Shown piece after piece: positions 41,977 through 50,149 of a stretch of 64,000 bases of DNA. The stretch is from Pseudochryseolinea flava (lineage in GTDB: Bacteria > Bacteroidota > Bacteroidia > Cytophagales > Cyclobacteriaceae): the NCBI RefSeq assembly GCF_003286915.1, contig NZ_QMFY01000006.1:310001-374000 (forward strand), read 5' to 3'. Below the pieces are notes generated by a model, which did not search any database, was not told the origin of the DNA, and saw only the letters and a program-made list of their open reading frames with translations. Every line of letters starts with the position of its first letter. Position 1 is the stretch's first letter. Both the position numbers and the translations under genes were made by a program.

Positions 41977-42881
41977 CGAATTCCAAAGTTTGGCTTCAGG
42001 CTTTCCGCCTCCGAACGCTACCGCTTGCTCTTTCATGCATCGCCATGGGAGGCTTTCTAGCAGCTTCGAATGGCGCCTTTCGTTGGGATATCTTTTTGTT
42101 GTGTGTAACCACGACGATCTTCTTGCAAATCCTTTCAAACCTCGCCAACGACTATGGAGATTCTATCCATGGTGCCGATAGCGATTCTCGTAAAGGACCT
42201 TCTCGTGCTGTTCAAAGTGGAGCAATCAGCGCGCAGCAAATGAAGGCCGCCGTGTTTTTGTTTGTCGTGCTCTGTCTTGCCAGTGGCATTGCATTGTTGC
42301 TCGTATCATTCGGGCTGAACTGGAATAGCATTCTCTTTTTTCTAGCGCTTGGCTTAGTAAGTATTGGCGCGGCTGTCGCATACACGGTAGGAAAGAGACC
42401 GTACGGATACATCGGGTTGGGCGATCTTTCTGTATTGATATTTTTTGGGTTGGTAGGTGTTTTGGGATCGTACTACCTCTTCGCGAAGCAGCTCAGTTGG
42501 ACACATGTACTCCCTGCACTCAGCTGCGGCTTTTTTTCAATGGGCGTACTTAACATTAACAATATCCGAGACATAGCGTCCGATAGACAAGCTGGTAAGT
42601 ACTCTATACCCGTTAGGATAGGTCGTGATGCCGCTGTTCGGTATCATTGGTTTTTACTCATTGCTGGTCAACTTGCTGCGCTCTCATTCTCAATTCTTGA
42701 ATATACCTCGCCATGGCAGTTTTTATTTCTGTTATCGGCACCGCTTTTTATAAAAAATGGTAGGGCTGTTGCATCGAGACCATCTGAAGAATTAGACCCG
42801 TATCTCAAACAAATGGCCATCTCAACATTAATGTTTGTCGTGCTGTTTGGTGTAGGCCTAATTTTAGCCAGAACGTTTTAA
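41973..42881 (+). CDS. menA: 1,4-dihydroxy-2-naphthoate polyprenyltransferase
   Basis: 302 residues with about eight membrane helices, opening WLQAFRLRTLPLALSCIAMG. The prenyl-diphosphate-binding motifs are LSNLANDYGDSIHGAD near residue 50 and NNIRDIASDRQAGKYSI near residue 190. This is the UbiA-superfamily enzyme that attaches the isoprenoid chain to DHNA in menaquinone synthesis. The start overlaps the stop of the second gpx as ATGA. No other men genes are in the window. Confidence 0.93.
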   Translation: MTNSKVWLQAFRLRTLPLALSCIAMGGFLAASNGAFRWDIFLLCVTTTIFLQILSNLANDYGDSIHGADSDSRKGPSRAVQSGAISAQQMKAAVFLFVVLCLASGIALLLVSFGLNWNSILFFLALGLVSIGAAVAYTVGKRPYGYIGLGDLSVLIFFGLVGVLGSYYLFAKQLSWTHVLPALSCGFFSMGVLNINNIRDIASDRQAGKYSIPVRIGRDAAVRYHWFLLIAGQLAALSFSILEYTSPWQFLFLLSAPLFIKNGRAVASRPSEELDPYLKQMAISTLMFVVLFGVGLILARTF

Positions 42882-43027
42882 ACCTATGGCCGCCTTTGTG
42901 TGTCTATAATTTAAATCTAGAGGATCGCGTTGCTGCTGTTAATGGACGTCGCATGGCGTATACTTTTAACACTCCCTAGGACGTTCCTATTTGATTACAC
43001 CGAAAGCGTCAATGTAACTACAACCGA

Positions 43028-43636
43028 ATGTTTAAAAAGATATTTATCCTGTTTCCTGCTGTCGTATTTGTACTCGGTTCTTGTCAAAACGAGCCAGATG
43101 ACATTAAGCTGTATGATGAACTGGTGGTTTCAACGCAATACGACAATGATGCCGATTTCAGTGCATATCAAAGTTATGCGATCGCTACCGATACAATAGG
43201 CTACGTCTCTGGCAATCCAAAGGACACAATTCGTGTGTACAAAGGCGATTTCCCATACCCACGGTTAGTGATCAATGCCGTGAAGTCAGCGATCGGTACA
43301 AACCTCGAACAAAAAAATATCGATCAAGATCCTGACGTTGGGATTAACATTTATGTTGTTTCGGAGTTGAACCTCTATCAGCAAGTAGTGTATCCAACCT
43401 ATGGATATTACGGAGGATATTCAGGATACTATTACCCTTACACGCTCACCTATGCCCAAAATACTGCAACGCTCGTAGTGGAAATGGTCGACTTGAAAAA
43501 TAGAGATGCGCAAAATAGAGTGCGGGTCGTGTGGAGCGCCTACATGGGCGATGTCATCAGTTCGGTCGACTATGAAAAACAATCAGTGGACGCTATCGCA
43601 CAAGCTTTTAAACAATCTTCTTACCTCTTTAAGTGA
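43028..43636 (+). CDS. DUF4136 domain lipoprotein
   Basis: 202 residues with lipoprotein signal ending in VLGSC. The DUF4136 fold begins DADFSAYQSYAI and ends with QSVDAIAQAFKQS, the usual first and last conserved elements. A Tyr/Gly-rich insertion (YGYYGGYSGYYYPY) sits mid-domain. The family is envelope-located and of unknown role. Its TGA stop overlaps the ATG of the following OMP gene by one base, so both are made together and probably act in the same compartment. Confidence 0.87.
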   Translation: MFKKIFILFPAVVFVLGSCQNEPDDIKLYDELVVSTQYDNDADFSAYQSYAIATDTIGYVSGNPKDTIRVYKGDFPYPRLVINAVKSAIGTNLEQKNIDQDPDVGINIYVVSELNLYQQVVYPTYGYYGGYSGYYYPYTLTYAQNTATLVVEMVDLKNRDAQNRVRVVWSAYMGDVISSVDYEKQSVDAIAQAFKQSSYLFK

Positions 43637-44232
43637 TGAAAAAGATCTTCATTATTGCATTGCTGGCGATGGGTGTCTCCGCGAAAGCGCAACGTAGTTA
43701 TATATATGTAGGATTGGATGTGAGCAAACCAAGCGCTCCTGATTTTGTAACATCAACCAGTTCAAGTGGCGTGAAGTTGGGATATCGGTATGCAATCAAC
43801 GAGAAATTCTCCGTCGGTTTGGATTTCAACCGAAATACCTATGACCATTATGAGCCTACCGCGACATATGAAACAACCTCTGGGCATATGACTACCGACT
43901 ACTTCGCGTATATCTATTCTTTCGGCATCGCTGCTAGTGGACAATATCATTTTAAACTCAACAATGATCGCTTCTCTCCTTATGCGGGTCTTGGCTTGGG
44001 GGCGGTTCACAATGAGTACGCGCTTTATTACAACATCTACACCGAAGGTGATGAGCAGTGGGGTTTCTTGGCACGTCCGGAAGTAGGCATCACCGCGCGA
44101 ATGGGACGCTCTGTCGGCGCATTTCTATCGTTTACGTACGACTACACCACCAACAAAAGCGAGTACTTTGAGCTCGACGGCTTTAGAACCGCTGGCTTTC
44201 AGTTAGGGCTCCTGTTGATGAACCGTCGATAA
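43636..44232 (+). CDS. Outer membrane beta-barrel protein (OmpA/opacity-like porin family)
   Basis: 198 residues from the ATG at 43636 (a GTG three bases earlier is also possible). The signal peptide ends near AKAQRS. The rest alternates amphipathic strands (VKLGYRYAINEKFSVGLDFN, YSFGIAASGQYHF, FSPYAGLGLGAVHNEY) and ends with a short hydrophobic strand, typical of an eight-stranded barrel. No specific substrate is indicated. It is coupled to the DUF4136 lipoprotein gene. Confidence 0.8.
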   Translation: MKKIFIIALLAMGVSAKAQRSYIYVGLDVSKPSAPDFVTSTSSSGVKLGYRYAINEKFSVGLDFNRNTYDHYEPTATYETTSGHMTTDYFAYIYSFGIAASGQYHFKLNNDRFSPYAGLGLGAVHNEYALYYNIYTEGDEQWGFLARPEVGITARMGRSVGAFLSFTYDYTTNKSEYFELDGFRTAGFQLGLLLMNRR

Positions 44233-44335
44233 CATCGTTTTCCTTTTTTGAAGGTATCCGGGTGACCGGAAGCTTTGGTTTCTATAATTTTTTTCGATGG
44301 GTTTCCGCAACCCCATCATTAGCCAACAGCTTTCT

Positions 44336-44343
44336 TATATTTG
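44336..44343 (+). promoter_or_regulatory. -7 promoter box immediately before guaA
   Basis: TATATTTG is a perfect TAnnTTTG match ending 6 nt before the guaA ATG at 44350. The expected transcription start would be at or within a few bases of the start codon. Its last TTG (44341) is in frame with guaA and creates a false upstream start. Confidence 0.55.
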
Positions 44344-44349
44344 CACCCT

Positions 44350-45879
44350 ATGCCACAACAGATACTTATCCTTGATTTTGGATCCCAGTACACCCAACTT
44401 ATTGCCCGTCGGGTCCGCGAGCTGAATGTTTATTGCGAAATTCATCCTTTTAATAAGATTCCAGCGCTTAGTGCTGATATTAAGGGCGTTATCCTTTCAG
44501 GAAGCCCCTGCTCGGTAAGAGATCAAGGTTCCCCCGATGTCGATCTTTCGCTTTTTGAAGACAAGATCCCCGTGCTCGGTGTGTGCTACGGAGCCCAACT
44601 CATTGCACACAAAAAAGGTGGTACGGTAATGGCCTCAACCAGCCGTGAATATGGTCGTGCGAAACTCACTAAAGTCGACCATCATAACGAACTACTCAAA
44701 GAAATTTCTCTCGACACCCAAGTATGGATGTCACATGCTGATACTATCAAAGCCGTTCCGGATAGCTTTGAAATCATTTCATCTACACCTTCTGTTGACG
44801 TTGCAGCTTACCGTGTAAAAGGAAAACAAGTTTACGGTATTCAGTTCCACCCAGAAGTTACGCACACGCTTCAAGGAAAGGAACTACTCAGAAACTTTGT
44901 CGTCCATATCTGCGGATGCGCACAGGATTGGACTGCCGATCAGTTTGTCGAAAGTACAGTCGCAAACCTAAAGCAGAAGCTGGGTAACGACAAAGTTGTC
45001 ATGGCCCTTTCGGGTGGCGTTGATTCAACCGTGGCCGCTATTCTTGTTCATAAAGCGATCGGAAAAAATCTTCATTGCATCTTCGTCGACAACGGACTCC
45101 TGCGTAAAAATGAATTCGAGCAAGTATTGGATTCATACAAACACATGGGCTTGAACATTAAAGGTGTCGATGCAAAGGACAAATTCTACACAGCGCTCAA
45201 CGGGCACACCGATCCGGAAGTAAAACGCAAAGCGATCGGTAAAACTTTTATCGATGTGTTCGATGAAGAATCTCATTTGCTTACCGATGTAAAATGGCTT
45301 GGGCAAGGTACCATCTACCCCGACGTAATCGAGTCGGTATCGGTGATGGGGCCGTCCGTAACCATTAAGTCTCACCATAATGTGGGTGGATTGCCTGCGA
45401 AAATGAAACTTAAGGTAGTAGAACCGTTAAATACACTCTTCAAAGACGAAGTGCGCGTTGTCGGAAAAACACTCGGAATCGATCCGCTGATCTTAGGCCG
45501 TCATCCTTTTCCAGGCCCAGGTCTTGGCATCCGTATTTTAGGTGATATCACGGCCGAAAAGGTTAGAATTCTTCAAGAGGTCGATAGCATCTTCATCAGT
45601 AGTTTACGCAACGCCGGATTATACGACAAGGTTTGGCAAGCTGGCGCGATTTTGCTGCCCGTACAATCTGTAGGGGTAATGGGCGATGAAAGAACTTACG
45701 AGCAGGTGGTAAGTCTCCGTGCAGTGACGAGTACAGATGGTATGACTGCGGATTGGGCACACCTCCCTTACGAGTTTCTAGCCAATGTTTCCAGCGATAT
45801 CATTAACAAGGTAAAGGGCGTGAACCGCGTCGTTTATGACATCAGCTCTAAACCACCTGCAACCATCGAGTGGGAGTAA
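44350..45879 (+). CDS. guaA: GMP synthase (glutamine-hydrolysing)
   Basis: 509 residues from the ATG at 44350 ([21 protein letters not shown]). The class I amidotransferase has GVCYGAQ and FHPEVTHT; the ATP-pyrophosphatase domain has the P-loop-like [10 protein letters not shown], then the dimerisation domain with SHHNVGGLP and the C-terminal KPPATIEWE. It converts XMP to GMP with glutamine nitrogen. Full family length. No riboswitch or other purine gene is visible nearby. Confidence 0.98.
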   Translation: MPQQILILDFGSQYTQLIARRVRELNVYCEIHPFNKIPALSADIKGVILSGSPCSVRDQGSPDVDLSLFEDKIPVLGVCYGAQLIAHKKGGTVMASTSREYGRAKLTKVDHHNELLKEISLDTQVWMSHADTIKAVPDSFEIISSTPSVDVAAYRVKGKQVYGIQFHPEVTHTLQGKELLRNFVVHICGCAQDWTADQFVESTVANLKQKLGNDKVVMALSGGVDSTVAAILVHKAIGKNLHCIFVDNGLLRKNEFEQVLDSYKHMGLNIKGVDAKDKFYTALNGHTDPEVKRKAIGKTFIDVFDEESHLLTDVKWLGQGTIYPDVIESVSVMGPSVTIKSHHNVGGLPAKMKLKVVEPLNTLFKDEVRVVGKTLGIDPLILGRHPFPGPGLGIRILGDITAEKVRILQEVDSIFISSLRNAGLYDKVWQAGAILLPVQSVGVMGDERTYEQVVSLRAVTSTDGMTADWAHLPYEFLANVSSDIINKVKGVNRVVYDISSKPPATIEWE

Positions 45880-46009
45880 ACCTAAAGGCCCTAAAACTCT
45901 TGTTGCGCGACCGGCTCGGCGATTAATCGAATATTGCTGGTGCCATGGCATTAGTTTTAGCTTATTGTTTGTATACCCAATAGGATTGTAGTTTTAGATT
46001 TCAATTTTC

Positions 46010-47776
46010 ATGGAGAAAATGATCTTATTATGCCACGCATCTGCATTGCGATGCGTCCGTTTCATCATCGTTCTGTTAGCGCTCGTGCTCACCTGTGAAA
46101 CAGCCACAGCGCAGGTTGTTGATTACAACAAACAGTACTTCGCAGGAAAGCAGTTCTTTCGTGAAGGCAAGTACAACCTGGCAATGGAAACATTCAAACC
46201 GTTGTTGATCTATGACCAACGTAATCAGTTTTCGGCATATGCAGGATTCTACTACGCCTTGTCAGCCTACAACCAAAAATATCCGGCGGTAGCAAAAGAT
46301 ATGTTCAACCAAGTCAAGTCGCAACATCCAACGTGGGACAAGATCAACGAAGTGAATTTTTGGCTGGGTAAAATTCATCTTGAAGGAAAAGATTACTTCC
46401 AAGGATTAAAATCGCTCGAAGCGATCCGCGACAAAGATATGGAAAAAGATATCATGGCACTGAAAGAAAAAACACTGAGTGCCGTGGGTGATGCTGAAAC
46501 TTTGAAGCGCCTGCACGAAGCGTATCCAAAAGATGAAGCCATCGCGAAAAGTTTAGCAGCAATCCTCTCGAAGGATCTGGCCAACCTCCAAAGCAAAGCG
46601 CAATTAGAATCGCTGATCCGTCAATTCAACCTTGATAAGGCAACCTATATCCCGGAAGCACCAAAGACTTTTTTTAAAGATACTTACAGCGTTGCCGTGA
46701 TGTTACCTTTTATGGTTAATACGCTCGATCCATCACCCCGTCGGAAACCCAATCAAATTGTACTCGATCTTTATGAAGGTATGCGATTGGCCGCCGATAC
46801 ACTCGCGAAACAAGGCGTGAAAATTAGCCTTCGTGCGTATGATACAGAGCGAAGCCCTGAGAAAATAAAAACGATCTTAACGACTGATGAACTCAAAAGT
46901 GCAGACTTGCTCGTCGGTCCGTTCTTTCAAGAAGAAAATAAACTCATTCAAGATTTTTCGCAAGCCAACCAAATCAATGTATTTAACCCACTATCGAACA
47001 ACAGTGAGATCAACGGCTTGAATCCCTATGGTTATTTGTATCAACCTTCTAATGAAACGATCGGAAAACGTACCGGTGAATTCTTGGCGAACTATAAGCT
47101 AAAGAAGAGAAATTGCATCGTCTATTATGGCACCACTAAACGTGACTCGATCATGGCGGCGAACTTCGTTCAGTCGGCAACAGCAAAAGGTTTAAAAATT
47201 ATTTCGTCTAATAAAGTCACCAAAGAAGGCGTGTCGAAAATTATGACTACGCTAGCGTCTCCAACAGAGTTTGATGAATTTAAATACCCTAAGCAGTTCA
47301 CACTAAAGAAAGATAGCTTGGGAAGTATTTTTGTCGCGTCCGATGATGCGTTGATTTATGCGAAGGTATTAAGTGGTGTAGAAACACGGGGCGACTCTGT
47401 CGTTGTTGTGGGTTCTGAAAATTGGTTAGATCAACCTGCTGTCGATATCGAGAAATTTCAAACTCTCGGCGTCATTCTCACCTCGCCAAATGCGGCCATC
47501 GAAACCAATCGCTATTATCAAGCTTTCTTTAAGAAGTTTGTTAAGACACATGGCAAGTTGCCCAATACCTATGTGCGCATCGGGTATGAGTTTATGTTGT
47601 TTGCTGGATACCAATTCAGAGATGGCGGTGTTTACTTCCAGGACAACCTCAATAAAAAATCTTTCTTCCCTGGCTCGTTGGTTCAAGGATATAATTTTCA
47701 ACTGAGTCGTGATAACCAATATCTTTCCTTTGTGAATTTTAAGCGCGGAAAGATCGCGTACGTTGTCAAACACTAA
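46010..47776 (+). CDS. TPR plus periplasmic-binding-fold protein (LpoA-like architecture)
   Basis: 588 residues (start 46010 or the ATG at 46019) with a signal peptide ending near TATAQVVDY. Residues 38-200 form helical TPR-like repeats (GKQFFREGKYNLAMETF). From about 225 a type I periplasmic-binding fold follows (YSVAVMLPFMVNTLDP, LYEGMRLAADTLAKQGVKI, DLLVGPFFQEENK, NVFNPLSNNS, PNTYVRIGYEFM). The same two-part layout occurs in LpoA, an outer-membrane activator of penicillin-binding protein 1A in gammaproteobacteria, and in ABC-transporter-like substrate-binding proteins. No transporter genes adjoin, which favours a non-transport role. A -7-like TAGATTTC lies at 45995-46002. Confidence 0.75.
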   Translation: MEKMILLCHASALRCVRFIIVLLALVLTCETATAQVVDYNKQYFAGKQFFREGKYNLAMETFKPLLIYDQRNQFSAYAGFYYALSAYNQKYPAVAKDMFNQVKSQHPTWDKINEVNFWLGKIHLEGKDYFQGLKSLEAIRDKDMEKDIMALKEKTLSAVGDAETLKRLHEAYPKDEAIAKSLAAILSKDLANLQSKAQLESLIRQFNLDKATYIPEAPKTFFKDTYSVAVMLPFMVNTLDPSPRRKPNQIVLDLYEGMRLAADTLAKQGVKISLRAYDTERSPEKIKTILTTDELKSADLLVGPFFQEENKLIQDFSQANQINVFNPLSNNSEINGLNPYGYLYQPSNETIGKRTGEFLANYKLKKRNCIVYYGTTKRDSIMAANFVQSATAKGLKIISSNKVTKEGVSKIMTTLASPTEFDEFKYPKQFTLKKDSLGSIFVASDDALIYAKVLSGVETRGDSVVVVGSENWLDQPAVDIEKFQTLGVILTSPNAAIETNRYYQAFFKKFVKTHGKLPNTYVRIGYEFMLFAGYQFRDGGVYFQDNLNKKSFFPGSLVQGYNFQLSRDNQYLSFVNFKRGKIAYVVKH

Positions 47777-47796
47777 TAATTGTCTACTCACTGATC

Positions 47797-49092
47797 ATGG
47801 CAGATACTACGAAGAGCAAGTCCCTTTTTGAAAAGGCAAAACAATTTATTCCCGGTGGTGTAAACTCTCCGGTACGAGCATTTCGTGCAGTAGGAGGAAA
47901 CCCCATTTTCATGCAAAAGGCGAAAGGCGCTTTCTTGTATGATGAAGATGGCAATGAATATGTAGACTTGATCAATTCGTGGGGCCCCATGATTCTTGGG
48001 CATGCGCATCCCATCGTGGAAGAAGCAGTGAAGTCCGCTTTGTCAGGGTCGCCATCGTTTGGAGCACCTACAGCGCGTGAAGTTGAAATGGCGGAACTGA
48101 TCTGTTCAATCTTGCCATCGGTAGAACGTGTCCGCATGGTCAACTCAGGAACAGAAGCAACCATGTCTGCTATTCGTGTAGCGCGTGGTTTTACCGGCCG
48201 AGATAAAATCATCAAGATGGAAGGCTGCTACCATGGCCATGGCGATTCATTTTTAATTGCTGCAGGAAGCGGTGCCCTTACTTTCGGAACACCCGATAGC
48301 CCTGGCGTCACAAAAGGAACCGCGCAAGATACGTTGATCGCACCTTTCAATAACTTGAAAGCCATCGAACACATCATCGATCAAAATAAAAATCAAATCG
48401 CGGCAATCATTCTCGAACCGGTCGTCGGGAACATGGGAACTGTTCTTCCGCAACCGGGTTATCTCGAAGGACTACGCAAAATTTGCGACAAGCATGGCGT
48501 CGTGCTCATCTTCGATGAAGTAATGACTGGATTCAGACTTGCTCTCGGTGGTGCGCAGCAACGCTACAACGTTCGCCCCGACATGACAACGATGGGTAAA
48601 ATTATCGGTGGTGGCTTACCAGTGGGTGCTTATGGCGGCAAAAAAGAGATTATGGATCACGTGTCGCCTGTAGGACCTGTTTACCAAGCGGGAACACTCT
48701 CAGGAAATCCCCTGGCCATGGCGGCAGGTCTTGCAATGTTGAAATATTTGAAAGCAAATCCTGCTGTGTACACCAATATCGACAAACAAACTACAACGTT
48801 GGTTGATGGACTTAACGGGCAGATTAAAAAGGCAGGATTGAATTATTCAATCAATGCAGTTGGGTCAATGTTCACTTTGTTTTTCAACGATCAGCATGTC
48901 ATTGATTTCGACACGGCAAAAACTTCCGATACACAAACCTTCGCGAAGTATTTTCAAGCGATGTTGGCGCAAGGAATCTACATGGCACCGTCACAATACG
49001 AGGCAATGTTCATTTCAAATTCAGTTGACGACGCCATCGTAAATCGTATTTTGGAAAGTAGCGAAAAAGCTTTTGCTCAGCTGAAGGTCTAG
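47797..49092 (+). CDS. hemL: Glutamate-1-semialdehyde 2,1-aminomutase
   Basis: 431 residues. Opens SKSLFEKAKQFIPGGVNSPVRAF, with MVNSGTEATMSAIRVARG, FDEVMTGFR and GKIIGGGLPVGAYGGKKEIM, the last carrying the PLP lysine (Lys of MGKII). The family converts glutamate-1-semialdehyde to 5-aminolevulinate, the C5 route to haem. It follows the TPR/binding-fold gene by 20 nt. No other haem gene is in the window. Confidence 0.97.
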   Translation: MADTTKSKSLFEKAKQFIPGGVNSPVRAFRAVGGNPIFMQKAKGAFLYDEDGNEYVDLINSWGPMILGHAHPIVEEAVKSALSGSPSFGAPTAREVEMAELICSILPSVERVRMVNSGTEATMSAIRVARGFTGRDKIIKMEGCYHGHGDSFLIAAGSGALTFGTPDSPGVTKGTAQDTLIAPFNNLKAIEHIIDQNKNQIAAIILEPVVGNMGTVLPQPGYLEGLRKICDKHGVVLIFDEVMTGFRLALGGAQQRYNVRPDMTTMGKIIGGGLPVGAYGGKKEIMDHVSPVGPVYQAGTLSGNPLAMAAGLAMLKYLKANPAVYTNIDKQTTTLVDGLNGQIKKAGLNYSINAVGSMFTLFFNDQHVIDFDTAKTSDTQTFAKYFQAMLAQGIYMAPSQYEAMFISNSVDDAIVNRILESSEKAFAQLKV

Positions 49093-49127
49093 CGTTCAAT
49101 TACGTTTCTTTTCTTACATCTCGGCTT

Positions 49128-49970
49128 TTAAATTCTAAAAGAGAACCCGAGATACACACGCGTCGGTGTTCCTTCGGTTAACCCCGTATTCGTGGCTAAG
49201 TCGATTTTTACATTTGGGCTAACATTGTAGATGAGGCCGCCATTCGCGGAGATATATTCTTCACCTTCGAAGAACGTGGCCATCCCCTCTACATAAAAAT
49301 CAAAATCACCAACGAGAGGACCACCCATTACGATAGTTTGGAAGTAGCTCATGTTGTAGGTGTCTTCTCCATCGTCACTCCCCGGAATGAAATCAAATTG
49401 GGCCTGCGCGCCGAAGTCTAATTTCTCGCTGATGCCATAAGAAAAAGGAATTCCGAGTCCAAACGTCGCGTCTCCGAAACGCGATAATGCAATATAGGGA
49501 ATCATGCCAAGCGCGGTCTTCGATCCGCCATCATTACCCCAGAAATTATGTTTGAGTCGGATCGTGGTGGTCGTTGCATATTCTTCTGACCCATCGATGG
49601 ATTTACCGTCAGGTGTTTGATAGGTATTATAAAAATCTACACCCACGTGAATATCCCACGAAGAGGACAGTCCCATTTTGTAGAGGCCGTTTAAAAAGGT
49701 GAGTGTTCTAAAGCCGTCGCCGCGATCATCAAGTGTATATTTTACGATGTCAGCTTCCACCTGAAAATGTCCCGCATCGACGGTGATGGGCGACTCTGTA
49801 ACGTCCGGGCGGTCGATACTGAAATCACGCATGTTCTCCCGCGGGGTCGGGTTGAACAGGTGATACCCTTTCTGGCTCGGTGTTTCCTGCGCCGTTACGG
49901 AAGAGCCGATCATTATAAAAAATAGGGTTAGCAGGGCGAGAAGTGGTCGCATGAGGAAGTGTTTTGCCAT
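49128..49970 (-). CDS. Outer membrane transporter-like beta-barrel (Phenol_MetA_deg family)
   Basis: 280 residues with an N-terminal signal (LLALLTLFFIMIGSSVTAQ). Conserved features of this family are present: RDFSIDRPDVTESPITVDAGHFQVEADI, strand-rich sequence, and a C-terminal barrel strand ending in RVYLGFSFRI with the aromatic terminus. These proteins are named after phenol-degradation clusters but are widespread and mostly uncharacterised. It is convergent with hemL, with 35 nt between the stops. Confidence 0.83.
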   Translation of the reverse strand: MAKHFLMRPLLALLTLFFIMIGSSVTAQETPSQKGYHLFNPTPRENMRDFSIDRPDVTESPITVDAGHFQVEADIVKYTLDDRGDGFRTLTFLNGLYKMGLSSSWDIHVGVDFYNTYQTPDGKSIDGSEEYATTTTIRLKHNFWGNDGGSKTALGMIPYIALSRFGDATFGLGIPFSYGISEKLDFGAQAQFDFIPGSDDGEDTYNMSYFQTIVMGGPLVGDFDFYVEGMATFFEGEEYISANGGLIYNVSPNVKIDLATNTGLTEGTPTRVYLGFSFRI

Positions 49971-50149
49971 TCAATATCCAAATTATTTTCCGTTGCGCCG
50001 ATACATTACATGCAGTTTCTAGAAATGCTTGAAGTTTCTATCTTAACCGCCACGAATCGAAATGGTTGTAATACCTTTTCTTTCAAGGCTAATATTGTTA
50101 ACTTTTGACCAATGCCATTGTGTTAATGGTTTAAATCTGTCATTCACGC

